Origin: an uncultured Collinsella sp. | Lineage (GTDB): Bacteria; Actinomycetota; Coriobacteriia; Coriobacteriales; Coriobacteriaceae | Assembly (NCBI GenBank): GCA_900550835.1 | Contig: URTP01000048.1 | Location: 1 to 12,722 of the forward strand | Direction: 5' to 3' | DNA: 12,722 nt | Shown here: piece by piece, positions 7,165 to 12,722 of the stretch | How positions within the stretch are numbered: position 1 is the stretch's first letter | Layout: every line of letters starts with the position of its first letter | Program-made: the position numbers and the translations under genes | The notes under the pieces: generated by a model | What the model was told of the DNA's origin: nothing | Databases searched by the model: none | Seen by the model: the letters and a program-made list of their open reading frames with translations, nothing else

Positions 7165-9111
7165 ATGAACGCCCCCGTTGCCCAGCCCTGTCGGCAGCGC
7201 CGCCTGTTTGCGCGGTTCGCTTCCGTCTGCGCACTCGTCGCGCTTGCGTTGTTGCTGCTGCCTGCCGTCGCGCACGCCGACGGCTACTCCATGAGCCAAA
7301 CCTATATCGGTGCCACGGTTGAGGCCGATGGCTCGCTGACCGTTGTCGAGGGACGCCAGTTCGATTTCGACGATGACATTAACGGCGTGTATTGGGATAT
7401 CAATACAGGCTCTAACCAGCAAGGCGGCTCGGTGGTCGTCAATGTGCTGAGCGTCGAGGAAGACGACACTGCGTTTAACAAGGTCGACAGCGCAAATAAA
7501 GGCGACGACGGCGTTTACACGGTGGAGCAGTCCGACGACGGCGTAAAGATTAAGGTGTTCAGCCCTCACGAAAGCGGCGACAGCGCAATCTACTACGTGA
7601 GTTATTCCATGACCGGTGCGGTTATGAACTGGGCCGATACCGCCGAGCTCTACTGGAAATTTGTGGGTGACGGCTGGTCTGCGGACTCCGATGACGTCGA
7701 GATGGAAGTCTACTTTGCAAATGCCGCTGCCGGGACGGCTGCCGTCAAGGGCGATAACTTCCGCGCATGGGGCCACGGCCCGCTGACGGGCGACGTGTCG
7801 CTCGATGCGGACGAGCCCATGGTCACCTATACCATTCCCTGCGTGCATGAGGGCGAATTCGCCGAGGCACGCATCGCCTTCCCCAGCGACTGGGTGCCGC
7901 AGCTTGCCGTCTCGGGCGAAAAGCGCATGTCGACGATTCTGAGCGAAGAGAAGGAATGGGCCGACGAGGCCAACGCTCGCCGCGCTCACGCTCGCATGAT
8001 TGCCAATGCGCTTGCCGTGCTAAGTGTTGTCGCGGCGGTGGCCTTTACCGGCACAATCGTTGTGCTCAAGCTGCGCCGCCGCAAGCCCAAGCCGCTTTTC
8101 CAGGACGAATATTTCCGCGATGTGCCTTCGGCCGACCATCCCGCCGTGCTTTCGGCCCTCATGAGCTGGAACGAGGTGCCCGATCAGGCATATATCGCCA
8201 CGCTTATGAAGCTTACCGACGACCGCGTGATCAAGCTGGAAGAAGCGACCGAGACCAAGAAGAAGGGTCTGCTCCGTCGCGAAAAAGAGGAGCAGACGTA
8301 TCGCATCACAGTGACCGACGAGGCCTGGAAGGCTGCCAAGAAGGACGGCATCGATCGCGATGTGCTCAAGGTCTTCTTCGCCGGCGTTAAGCCCGATAAG
8401 GACGGAGTCCGTTCGCGCACGTTTAGCGAGCTGGAGGAGTACGCTAGCGAGCGCACCACATCTGTTGGCGACAAGCTCGAGGACTATCAGAGCACGGTTA
8501 AGGGCAAGCTGGAGGCGCGCGAGCTTATCGCCTCGGACGGCACCATCGCCCTGGTTGCCGGCTTGGTTCTCGGCATCATTATTGTCTGTGGCATTTTGGG
8601 CTCTCTGTTCTATGCCGACTTTGCGGATGCCAATGTCGGTGCCGCTATGATCTCGATCCCCGTCACGATCGTGGGCTTTGTCCTGAGCTGCACCTTCCGT
8701 CGCTACACGCCGGAGGGCGCCGAGGTGGCGGCTCGCTGTAAAGCGCTCAAGCATTGGCTTGAGGACTTTACGCGCCTGAAGGAGGCCATTCCCAGCGACC
8801 TGATCTTGTGGAACAAACTGCTGGTGATGGGCGTTGCCCTGGGCGTTTCGAAAGAAGTGCTGCGACAGCTGGCCGAGGCCGTGCCTGCGGACCTGCGCAA
8901 CAGCGACGATTTCTACGACAACTACCCCTGCTACTGGTGGTATTACCATCACTACGGCAACGAGTCCCCGCTCGATTCGTTCAACGATGTGTACCACGAG
9001 ACCATCCGCGAGCTGGCTTCGAGTTCCGATAGTTCGAGCGGCGGCAGCGGCGGCGGCTTTTCCGGTGGCGGCGGTGGCGGCGTCGGCGGAGGCGGCGGCG
9101 GAACGTTCTAG
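7165..9111 (+). CDS. DUF2207-family secreted/membrane protein
   Basis: The 648-residue protein begins with a clear signal peptide: RQRR, then a hydrophobic core (residues 14-35) and an AHA cleavage site after residue 38. The extracellular part (about 40-270) has the DUF2207 pattern, with a dGSLTVVEGRQFDFDDDINGVYWDIN start. Predicted membrane segments are about 278-300 (followed by LRRRKPK, so the next part is cytoplasmic), 461-485 and 491-512. The central cytoplasmic part has YFRDVPSADHPAVLSALMSW and a winged-helix-like stretch typical of this family. The tail is a low-complexity Ser/Gly run, GGGGGGVGGGGGGTF, a frequent ending of DUF2207 proteins. Function is unknown for the family; a role at the cell envelope is all that can be inferred. 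ATG 7165 chosen for its ribosome binding site. Transcribed alone, with the next terminator about 175 bp downstream. Confidence 0.85.
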   Translation: MNAPVAQPCRQRRLFARFASVCALVALALLLLPAVAHADGYSMSQTYIGATVEADGSLTVVEGRQFDFDDDINGVYWDINTGSNQQGGSVVVNVLSVEEDDTAFNKVDSANKGDDGVYTVEQSDDGVKIKVFSPHESGDSAIYYVSYSMTGAVMNWADTAELYWKFVGDGWSADSDDVEMEVYFANAAAGTAAVKGDNFRAWGHGPLTGDVSLDADEPMVTYTIPCVHEGEFAEARIAFPSDWVPQLAVSGEKRMSTILSEEKEWADEANARRAHARMIANALAVLSVVAAVAFTGTIVVLKLRRRKPKPLFQDEYFRDVPSADHPAVLSALMSWNEVPDQAYIATLMKLTDDRVIKLEEATETKKKGLLRREKEEQTYRITVTDEAWKAAKKDGIDRDVLKVFFAGVKPDKDGVRSRTFSELEEYASERTTSVGDKLEDYQSTVKGKLEARELIASDGTIALVAGLVLGIIIVCGILGSLFYADFADANVGAAMISIPVTIVGFVLSCTFRRYTPEGAEVAARCKALKHWLEDFTRLKEAIPSDLILWNKLLVMGVALGVSKEVLRQLAEAVPADLRNSDDFYDNYPCYWWYYHHYGNESPLDSFNDVYHETIRELASSSDSSSGGSGGGFSGGGGGGVGGGGGGTF

Positions 9112-9224
9112 CGAGCGCTTGCTTTGGGGTGGATCTTTCTGGGCGGTTGCCAGGGAAGATTCATCCCATTTTTGTGCATCGAAACGGGTCAAACTTTCCG
9201 CTGAGGACCTTCGCGCAAGGGACA

Positions 9225-9258
9225 GTGGACAAAAAATGCCAAATATGAGTACTATTGC
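9225..9258 (+). repeat. Left arm of a 34-bp inverted repeat
   Basis: Matches the reverse complement of 9421-9454 at 27 of 34 positions, including an exact 13-bp core AAATATGAGTACT (9241-9253) and GTGG at the outer end. The arms are separated by 162 bp that contain a terminator hairpin. Confidence 0.75.
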
Positions 9259-9286
9259 TGCGTTGGTCACATATGTTTGCACATAA
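9236..9286 (+). other. Tiny ORF (16 codons) inside the left repeat arm
   Basis: ATG 9236 or, in the same frame, ATG 9245 opens a hydrophobic peptide, MSTIAALVTYVCT from the second start, with its stop 1 bp before the terminator. No Shine-Dalgarno sequence precedes it. The second ATG and the first three residues are shared with the facing ORF at 9434. Translation is unproven. Confidence 0.2.
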
Positions 9287-9333
9287 TAATGGGCTCCTAA
9301 TGAGAGTACTTCTCGTTAGGAGCCCATTTTATT
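9286..9333. terminator. Bidirectional intrinsic terminator
   Basis: AATGGGCTCCTAA (9288-9300) pairs with TTAGGAGCCCATT (9316-9328). The stem continues through a T/G wobble and GAGA/TCTC to an 18-bp stem with loop GTACT. TTTTATT follows on the plus strand and ATTATTAT on the minus strand, so it can stop transcripts from both sides, including the upstream DUF2207 gene. Confidence 0.85.
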
Positions 9334-9347
9334 GAACATTTGGGGAG

Positions 9348-9434
9348 TTACGTCAGCTCGTGCAGCTGGTCGTCATGCCTATAAGCATCAAAAATGCCCC
9401 GAATCGCTGCTACTAAAAAGGTAACAGTACTCAT
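9348..9434 (-). other. Small ORF (28 codons) inside the right repeat arm
   Basis: The minus-strand ATG at 9434 opens a 28-residue peptide starting MSTVTFLVAAIRGIFDAYRH and ending in an acidic/polar tail, with TAA at 9348-9350 and the shared terminator just beyond. The first residues match the facing ORF (MST, then I or V, with LV at positions 7-8). No Shine-Dalgarno sequence is visible. It could be a real small membrane peptide or a by-product of the repeat. Confidence 0.3.
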
Positions 9435-9454
9435 ATTTGATGTATTTTGACCAC
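9421..9454 (-). repeat. Right arm of a 34-bp inverted repeat
   Basis: Inverted copy of 9225-9258, with the exact 13-bp core at 9426-9438 and CCAC at the outer end (9451-9454). The seven differences are scattered, which suggests an old duplication or independent decay of two inserted copies. Confidence 0.75.
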
Positions 9455-9480
9455 GGCTATCTACAAACCCCCTAGGCCAC

Positions 9481-9549
9481 TCATTAGGGACAGACTTAAA
9501 TGACTAGTTGTTGGGGATCAGTCATTGGGGACGTTCTTAAATGACTAGG
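9481..9549. repeat. Two copies of a 28-bp palindromic repeat, 41-bp period
   Basis: Copies at 9481-9508 and 9522-9549 match at 23 of 28 positions. Each is itself an inverted repeat, TCATT ... AATGA, with GGGAC in the middle and CTTAAATGACTAG after it. AATGACT and AGTCATT also pair between neighbouring copies. The form resembles REP-type bacterial interspersed repeats. Confidence 0.7.
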
Positions 9550-9563
9550 TGTGGCTGCTTGGG

Positions 9564-10205
9564 CTAGGCTGTTAGATCGAGTTCGTAGAGGAAGCTTTCG
9601 CGCGGCATGGCGTGGCGGCGCTCTTCGCGGTTGGCGCGGTGCGTGGCCGTGCGCTTAAAGCCGTGCAACTCGTAGAACTTCCACGAGCAGTTGGAGTCGG
9701 TGTACAGGTGCGCCCTCGTCGCTCCAAGCGAGGACAGGTGCGAGACTGCGGCATCGAGCAGAACCGTGCCAACGCCCAGGCCATGGACATCGCGATCCAC
9801 GGCAAGCAGCGTGACCTCGTTGTCGTGCGGCAACGGGCTGCTCTCGAGCAGACGGTTGTTGGTTCGGATGGTTGCGCGTACAAACGAGAGATACTCGGCG
9901 CAGGCATCGGGCTCCAGCTCACGCATCTGCGATAGCAGCGCGCGTTCGGTATCCATCCAATGTTCCTTAACGGTGGCGCCGGAGCTCTGTCCCGCACGCG
10001 CGAGCGAAATGCCACGCGCCTGACCGTCAATCACCGCAACCTGCGAAAACGTCGACGACGAAAGGCAGTAGGCAAGGTCGCACGCGGCCTCAAGGCGGTT
10101 GTACTCATCGTTATCCGAATTGTTATGCCAAAGCTGCTGCAGAATCAGCGCGATGGCGTCGAAGTCTTCGGTGTCAAACGGTCGGTAGAGAACCCGCGAG
10201 ACCAT
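9564..10205 (-). CDS. GNAT-family N-acetyltransferase
   Basis: The 213-residue protein has a GNAT fold in its second half. VTLLAVDRDVHGLGVGTVLLDAAVSHL (131-157) is motif A, with the acetyl-CoA pyrophosphate loop HGLGVG. GATRAHLYTDSNCSWKFYELHGFKRTATHR (161-190) is motif B with the usual N-x-x-x-x-x-F-Y-x-x-x-G-F ending. It should move the acetyl group of acetyl-CoA to an amine, but the N-terminal half that would recognise the acceptor is not diagnostic. ATG 10205 has AAAGAGG-type purines a few bases upstream and starts with RVLYRPFDTEDFDAI, the normal first strand of the fold, so the start is secure. It is cytoplasmic, transcribed divergently from purH with a 277-bp gap, and ends next to the tandem repeat. 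No terminator is obvious behind it; the small repeats or the distant hairpin at 9286 may serve. Confidence 0.87.
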   Translation of the reverse strand: MVSRVLYRPFDTEDFDAIALILQQLWHNNSDNDEYNRLEAACDLAYCLSSSTFSQVAVIDGQARGISLARAGQSSGATVKEHWMDTERALLSQMRELEPDACAEYLSFVRATIRTNNRLLESSPLPHDNEVTLLAVDRDVHGLGVGTVLLDAAVSHLSSLGATRAHLYTDSNCSWKFYELHGFKRTATHRANREERRHAMPRESFLYELDLTA

Positions 10206-10360
10206 AGTGCCTCTTTCTTTTGCGGATGCATATCGAGCACAGTTCTACCACGCCATTGGCATCTAATTATGGTGCCCCTGTGTTCCATGAACTCACCGCG
10301 CCCGGTGCTGCGCCCATGCCCTCCGCTCGCAAGCTTTTTCTGCACATGCGACCGTTGCGG

Positions 10361-10385
10361 GGTGCATCGACGCGCTCGATGCGCT
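10361..10385. promoter_or_regulatory. Hairpin/palindrome upstream of purH
   Basis: GCATCGA (10364-10370) and TCGATGC (10376-10382) form a perfect 7-bp inverted repeat around CGCGC, extended by further G-C and wobble pairs to 10361 and 10385. It sits about 100 bp before the purH start in the divergent gap and could be an operator or leader structure; no known regulator motif was recognised. Confidence 0.25.
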
Positions 10386-10482
10386 ACATTAAATCAGTAT
10401 TTTCAATGCCGCTGCGCGAGCGCTGCAGATCGACGTATCACCGACTCACAGAGCACGGCGGCGTACCAGACAGGAGGACTGC

Positions 10483-12090
10483 ATGGGATCTGATGTGAAG
10501 ATCGCACGCGCGTTGATCTCGGTTACCGATAAGACGGGCGTCGTCGATTTCGCACGGACGCTGGTCGATGACTTTGGCGTCGAGATCATCTCTACGGGCG
10601 GCACGGCTCGTGCCATCGAGGACGCGGGCGTTCCCGTAACCCCCATCGAGGAGTTCACGGGCTATCCCGAGATGATGGACGGCCGCGTTAAGACCCTGCA
10701 CCCCAAGGTTCACGGCGCGCTGCTGGCCCGCCGCGATTCCGAGCAGCACATGCAGGAGGCCGCTCAGCACGGCATTAAGCTGATCGACCTGGTCGTCGTC
10801 AACCTGTACGAGTTCGAGAAGACCGTTGCCAACCCCGAGGTCACCTTCGCGGATGCCATCGAGCACATCGACATCGGCGGTCCCTCCATGCTGCGCTCTG
10901 CTGCCAAGAACGCCACGAGCGTTACCGTCATCTCCGATCCGGCCGACTACGACGCCGTCCTGGCCGAGATGCACGAGACCGGCGGTTGCACCACGCTTTC
11001 CACCCGTCGTCGCCTGCAGGTGAAGGTCTACCAGACCACCGCCGCCTACGACACGGCTATCTCCCGTTGGCTTGCCGCCCAGGCAAGTGACGTGGCGGAT
11101 ACCTCTGCCAAGCTCGAGATTTCGCTGGAGAAGGTCGACGACCTGCGCTATGGCGAGAATCCTCAGCAGAAGGCTACGGTCTACCGCTTTGCCGAGGGTT
11201 GCGAGAACACCGCGAGCTCGCAGTTTCCGCTCGTGGGCTCCGAGCAGATCCAGGGCAAGCCGCTCAGCTACAATAACTATCTGGATGCCGATGCCGCTTG
11301 GAACCTGGTCCGCGAGTTCGACGAGCCTGCCTGCGTGATCCTCAAGCACCAGAACCCCTGCGGTTCCGCCGTTGCCGAGGACATCACGGCCGCCTACGAT
11401 CGCGCCTTTGCCTGCGATCCCAAGAGCGCCTTCGGCGGCATCATCGCCTGCAACCGCGAAGTTCCCTTTGAGCTGGTTGAGCACTTCGCCGACCAGAACA
11501 AGCAGTTCGTCGAGGTCATCATCGCCCCGAGCTATACCGCCGAGGCGCTCGAGCGCATGGCCAAGCGCCCCAACCTGCGCGTGCTGGCTACCGGCGGCGT
11601 GGACCACGGTGCCCATGTGGAGCTGCGCTCCATCGACGGCGGCATGCTGGTGCAGGAAGTCGACCACGTGACCGAGGACCCCGCGACCTTTACGTTCCCC
11701 ACCGACCGCAAGCCCACCGACGCCGAGATGGCCGAGCTCGAGTTTGCCTGGAAGGTCTGCAAGGGCGTCAAGTCCAACGCCATCCTGGTCTCCAAGGGTA
11801 AGGCCGGCATTGGCATGGGCCCCGGTCAGCCCAACCGCGTGGATTCCGCGTTGCTGGCCTGCGAGCGTGCTGAGGACTTCTGCGAACGCGAGGGCGTGGA
11901 GAAGGGCGGCTTTGCCTGCGCAAGCGACGCGTTCTTCCCGTTCCGCGACAACGTCGACGTGCTTGCCGCGCACGGCGTGACCTGCATCATTCAGCCCGGC
12001 GGCTCCAAGCGCGACGACGAGAGCATCCAGGCCTGCAACGAGCATGGTATTGCGATGGTCTTCACCGGAGCTAGGCATTTTAGGCACTAG
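10483..12090 (+). CDS. purH: Bifunctional AICAR formyltransferase / IMP cyclohydrolase
   Basis: PurH carries out the last two steps of de novo purine synthesis: formylation of AICAR with 10-formyl-tetrahydrofolate, then ring closure to IMP. The 535-residue length fits the bacterial family. The N-terminal IMP cyclohydrolase (MGS-like) domain, about 1-200, shows ALISVTDKTG, EIISTGGTA, MMDGRVKTLHPKVHG and the IDIGGPSMLRSAAKN segment. The formyltransferase domain follows with LRYGENPQQ, LSYNNYLDADAAW, the catalytic K288-H289 in LKHQNPCGSA, DPKSAFGGIIA, and GIGMGPGQPNRVDSA. The C-terminus QPGGSKRDDE ... HFRH is intact. ATG 10483 has AGGAGG (10472-10477) 5 nt upstream. No other purine gene is adjacent, so it appears to be a stand-alone locus divergent from the GNAT gene. 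Confidence 0.97.
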   Translation: MGSDVKIARALISVTDKTGVVDFARTLVDDFGVEIISTGGTARAIEDAGVPVTPIEEFTGYPEMMDGRVKTLHPKVHGALLARRDSEQHMQEAAQHGIKLIDLVVVNLYEFEKTVANPEVTFADAIEHIDIGGPSMLRSAAKNATSVTVISDPADYDAVLAEMHETGGCTTLSTRRRLQVKVYQTTAAYDTAISRWLAAQASDVADTSAKLEISLEKVDDLRYGENPQQKATVYRFAEGCENTASSQFPLVGSEQIQGKPLSYNNYLDADAAWNLVREFDEPACVILKHQNPCGSAVAEDITAAYDRAFACDPKSAFGGIIACNREVPFELVEHFADQNKQFVEVIIAPSYTAEALERMAKRPNLRVLATGGVDHGAHVELRSIDGGMLVQEVDHVTEDPATFTFPTDRKPTDAEMAELEFAWKVCKGVKSNAILVSKGKAGIGMGPGQPNRVDSALLACERAEDFCEREGVEKGGFACASDAFFPFRDNVDVLAAHGVTCIIQPGGSKRDDESIQACNEHGIAMVFTGARHFRH

Positions 12091-12091
12091 A

Positions 12092-12192
12092 GGCTTTCCC
12101 AAGCACCCGACCTTGCCCCTCAAACCGTTGCTTGCGTACATTTAGTACGCGGCGCTCCTCTTTCGGGGCAATCTCGGGCACTTGGAAAACCC
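12092..12192. repeat. Long imperfect inverted repeat with inner hairpin, downstream of purH
   Basis: 12092-12119 pairs with 12165-12192 at 22 of 28 positions. Three of the six mismatches become G-U pairs if the minus strand is transcribed. Inside, GCGTAC (12134-12139) and GTACGC (12145-12150) form a perfect 6-bp stem with loop ATTTA. The element starts 2 bp after the purH stop codon. It is directly followed by a second palindrome (12193-12220). It could be a REP/MITE-like repeat or a structured RNA. Confidence 0.6.
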
Positions 12193-12220
12193 TTAATGGG
12201 ATGTTTCTCTATCCCATTAA
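12193..12220. repeat. Perfect 10-bp inverted repeat
   Basis: TTAATGGGAT (12193-12202) and ATCCCATTAA (12211-12220) enclose the loop GTTTCTCT. There is no T-run after it, so it is not a standard terminator; it abuts the longer inverted repeat on its left. Confidence 0.6.
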
Positions 12221-12261
12221 ACTGTTCGGTCGCCTGACCATATCGTCAAAATAATCTCTGC

Positions 12262-12297
12262 AAAAGACGGTCGCTCCGTTTGGAGGGCCGTCTTTTT
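12262..12297 (+). terminator. Rho-independent terminator after purH
   Basis: AAAAGACGG (12262-12270) pairs with CCGTCTTTT (12288-12296), with an inner CTCC/GGAG stem and a GTTT loop, and the T-run continues to TTTTT. It also has an A-run on the left, so it may work on both strands. It stops about 40 bp before the next gene. Confidence 0.88.
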
Positions 12298-12299
12298 GG

Positions 12300-12305
12300 T
12301 ATAAG
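12300..12305 (+). promoter_or_regulatory. Possible -10 box of the last gene
   Basis: TATAAG lies 3 bp after the terminator T-run, giving a transcription start near 12312. No good -35 hexamer is seen; its place would fall inside the terminator stem. Confidence 0.4.
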
Positions 12306-12324
12306 AGGACGGAATGACTAACAC

Positions 12325-12330
12325 GAAAGG
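12325..12330 (+). promoter_or_regulatory. Ribosome binding site of the last gene
   Basis: GAAAGG lies 7 nt before ATG 12338, favouring that start. AAGAGG at 12303-12308 would instead serve the in-frame ATG at 12314. Confidence 0.45.
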
Positions 12331-12337
12331 TATGACC

Positions 12338-12722
12338 ATGCCCCAGATTGATGATGCCGAGCTGTTTGGCAATGCCGAGGATCAGCGTGCGTACGAGGAC
12401 TTTTGCGCCAATCAGGAGGCGGTCGAGAAGTTCACGCTCGACAAGCCCGCGCTTGTCTGCCGCTGGCGCATGTCCAATAAAAAGGTGCCCATGCTCAACC
12501 GCCACATCCGTGCACTGTCCGAGCGTCTGGTGCAGGGCGAGCCGCTCACCCATAACATGCTCAGCTGGGCCAAGCAGCACGTTGAGTGGTCACTAGCCGA
12601 GGGCGATTACACCGCACACGACGGTGTGCTCATGCTGGTGATCGACATCAACGGCAACGCCGCCATGACAGTGGGGGAGTACGAGCCGCTCGCCGATACG
12701 TCGGCCAAGGCGCTGCGTGCCC
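12338..12722 (+). CDS. Unrecognised protein, N-terminal part (3' end outside window)
   Basis: The frame is open to the last base, giving about 128 residues from ATG 12338 (MPQIDDAELFGNAEDQRAY...). Upstream in-frame ATGs at 12314 and 12332 are alternatives; 12338 fits the GAAAGG site and the TATAAG box best. Composition is that of a soluble cytoplasmic protein, with no signal peptide or membrane segment and codon use like purH. Visible patterns include ALVCRWRMSNKKVPMLNRHIRAL, an SWAKQHVEWSLAEGDY stretch, and VLMLVIDINGNAAMTVG, which looks like a pair of beta strands with a turn. I do not recognise the family and the rest of the gene is needed. It has its own promoter-like box after a terminator, so it is probably transcribed independently of purH. 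Confidence 0.7.
   Translation, partial: MPQIDDAELFGNAEDQRAYEDFCANQEAVEKFTLDKPALVCRWRMSNKKVPMLNRHIRALSERLVQGEPLTHNMLSWAKQHVEWSLAEGDYTAHDGVLMLVIDINGNAAMTVGEYEPLADTSAKALRA

Larger units (their letters stand above)
9112..9563. other. Repeat-rich intergenic region after the DUF2207 gene
   Basis: About 450 bp without a full-length gene, and clearly more AT-rich than the flanking genes. The first 110 bp show nothing recognisable. Then come a pair of inverted 34-bp arms (9225-9258 and 9421-9454), a bidirectional terminator between them (9286-9333), two very short ORFs reading towards that terminator, and a tandem repeat (9481-9549). No transposase or remnant of one was seen. Confidence 0.65.

Noticed and set aside
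9225..9454. A small insertion sequence or MITE with terminal inverted repeats.
   Set aside because: No target-site duplication flanks the arms and there is no transposase; kept only as one possible explanation.
7002..9549. A CRISPR array, considered because of the repeated motifs.
   Set aside because: Only two copies occur at each place, with diverged sequence and spacers of 2 and 13 bp, and no cas genes.
10438..12141. A 567-codon open frame antisense to purH.
   Set aside because: It is a shadow of the GC-rich purH codons; purH is complete with all motifs and a ribosome binding site, and the antisense product resembles nothing.

Overview
The window looks like chromosomal DNA of a high-GC gut actinobacterium, most likely a Coriobacteriia member such as Collinsella. 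This is an inference from the GC-rich codon use, the Ala-rich sortase-anchored surface protein, the DUF2207 membrane protein, and my impression of the repeat style. No marker gene in the window fixes the genus.

Left part (1-3381): the 3' end of a large cell-wall protein, in which a CAP/SCP-like domain sits between two very long Ala-rich coiled-coil stalks and ends in an MPATG sorting signal. A strong intrinsic terminator follows. After it comes a small membrane-anchored protein with a Cys/His metal-binding-like C-terminus.

Middle (3510-6655): a tight run of three calcineurin-like metallophosphoesterases. The first and third are clear paralogs of each other, and the second belongs to a different subfamily; the last two overlap by ATGA. 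Facing them, 15 bp away, is a glutamyl-Q tRNA(Asp) synthetase gene whose -10 box lies so close to its ATG that the mRNA is probably leaderless.

Right-centre (6656-9563): a 500-bp non-coding region holds a perfect 13-bp hairpin and a tandem repeat. It is followed by a secreted/membrane DUF2207 protein. Behind that lies 450 bp of repeat-rich DNA, with a 34-bp inverted repeat bracketing a bidirectional terminator, two tiny facing ORFs with a shared start, and a second tandem repeat that shares its core with the first.

Right part (9564-12722): a GNAT acetyltransferase gene divergent from purH (last two steps of IMP synthesis). A long foldable inverted repeat and a standard terminator follow purH. 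The window ends in the 5' part of an unrecognised gene. Apart from the phosphoesterase cluster, neighbouring genes show no obvious shared pathway. The most interesting material is the structured, repeated intergenic DNA and the phosphoesterase trio. No CRISPR array, tRNA, rRNA, transposase or prophage gene was seen.
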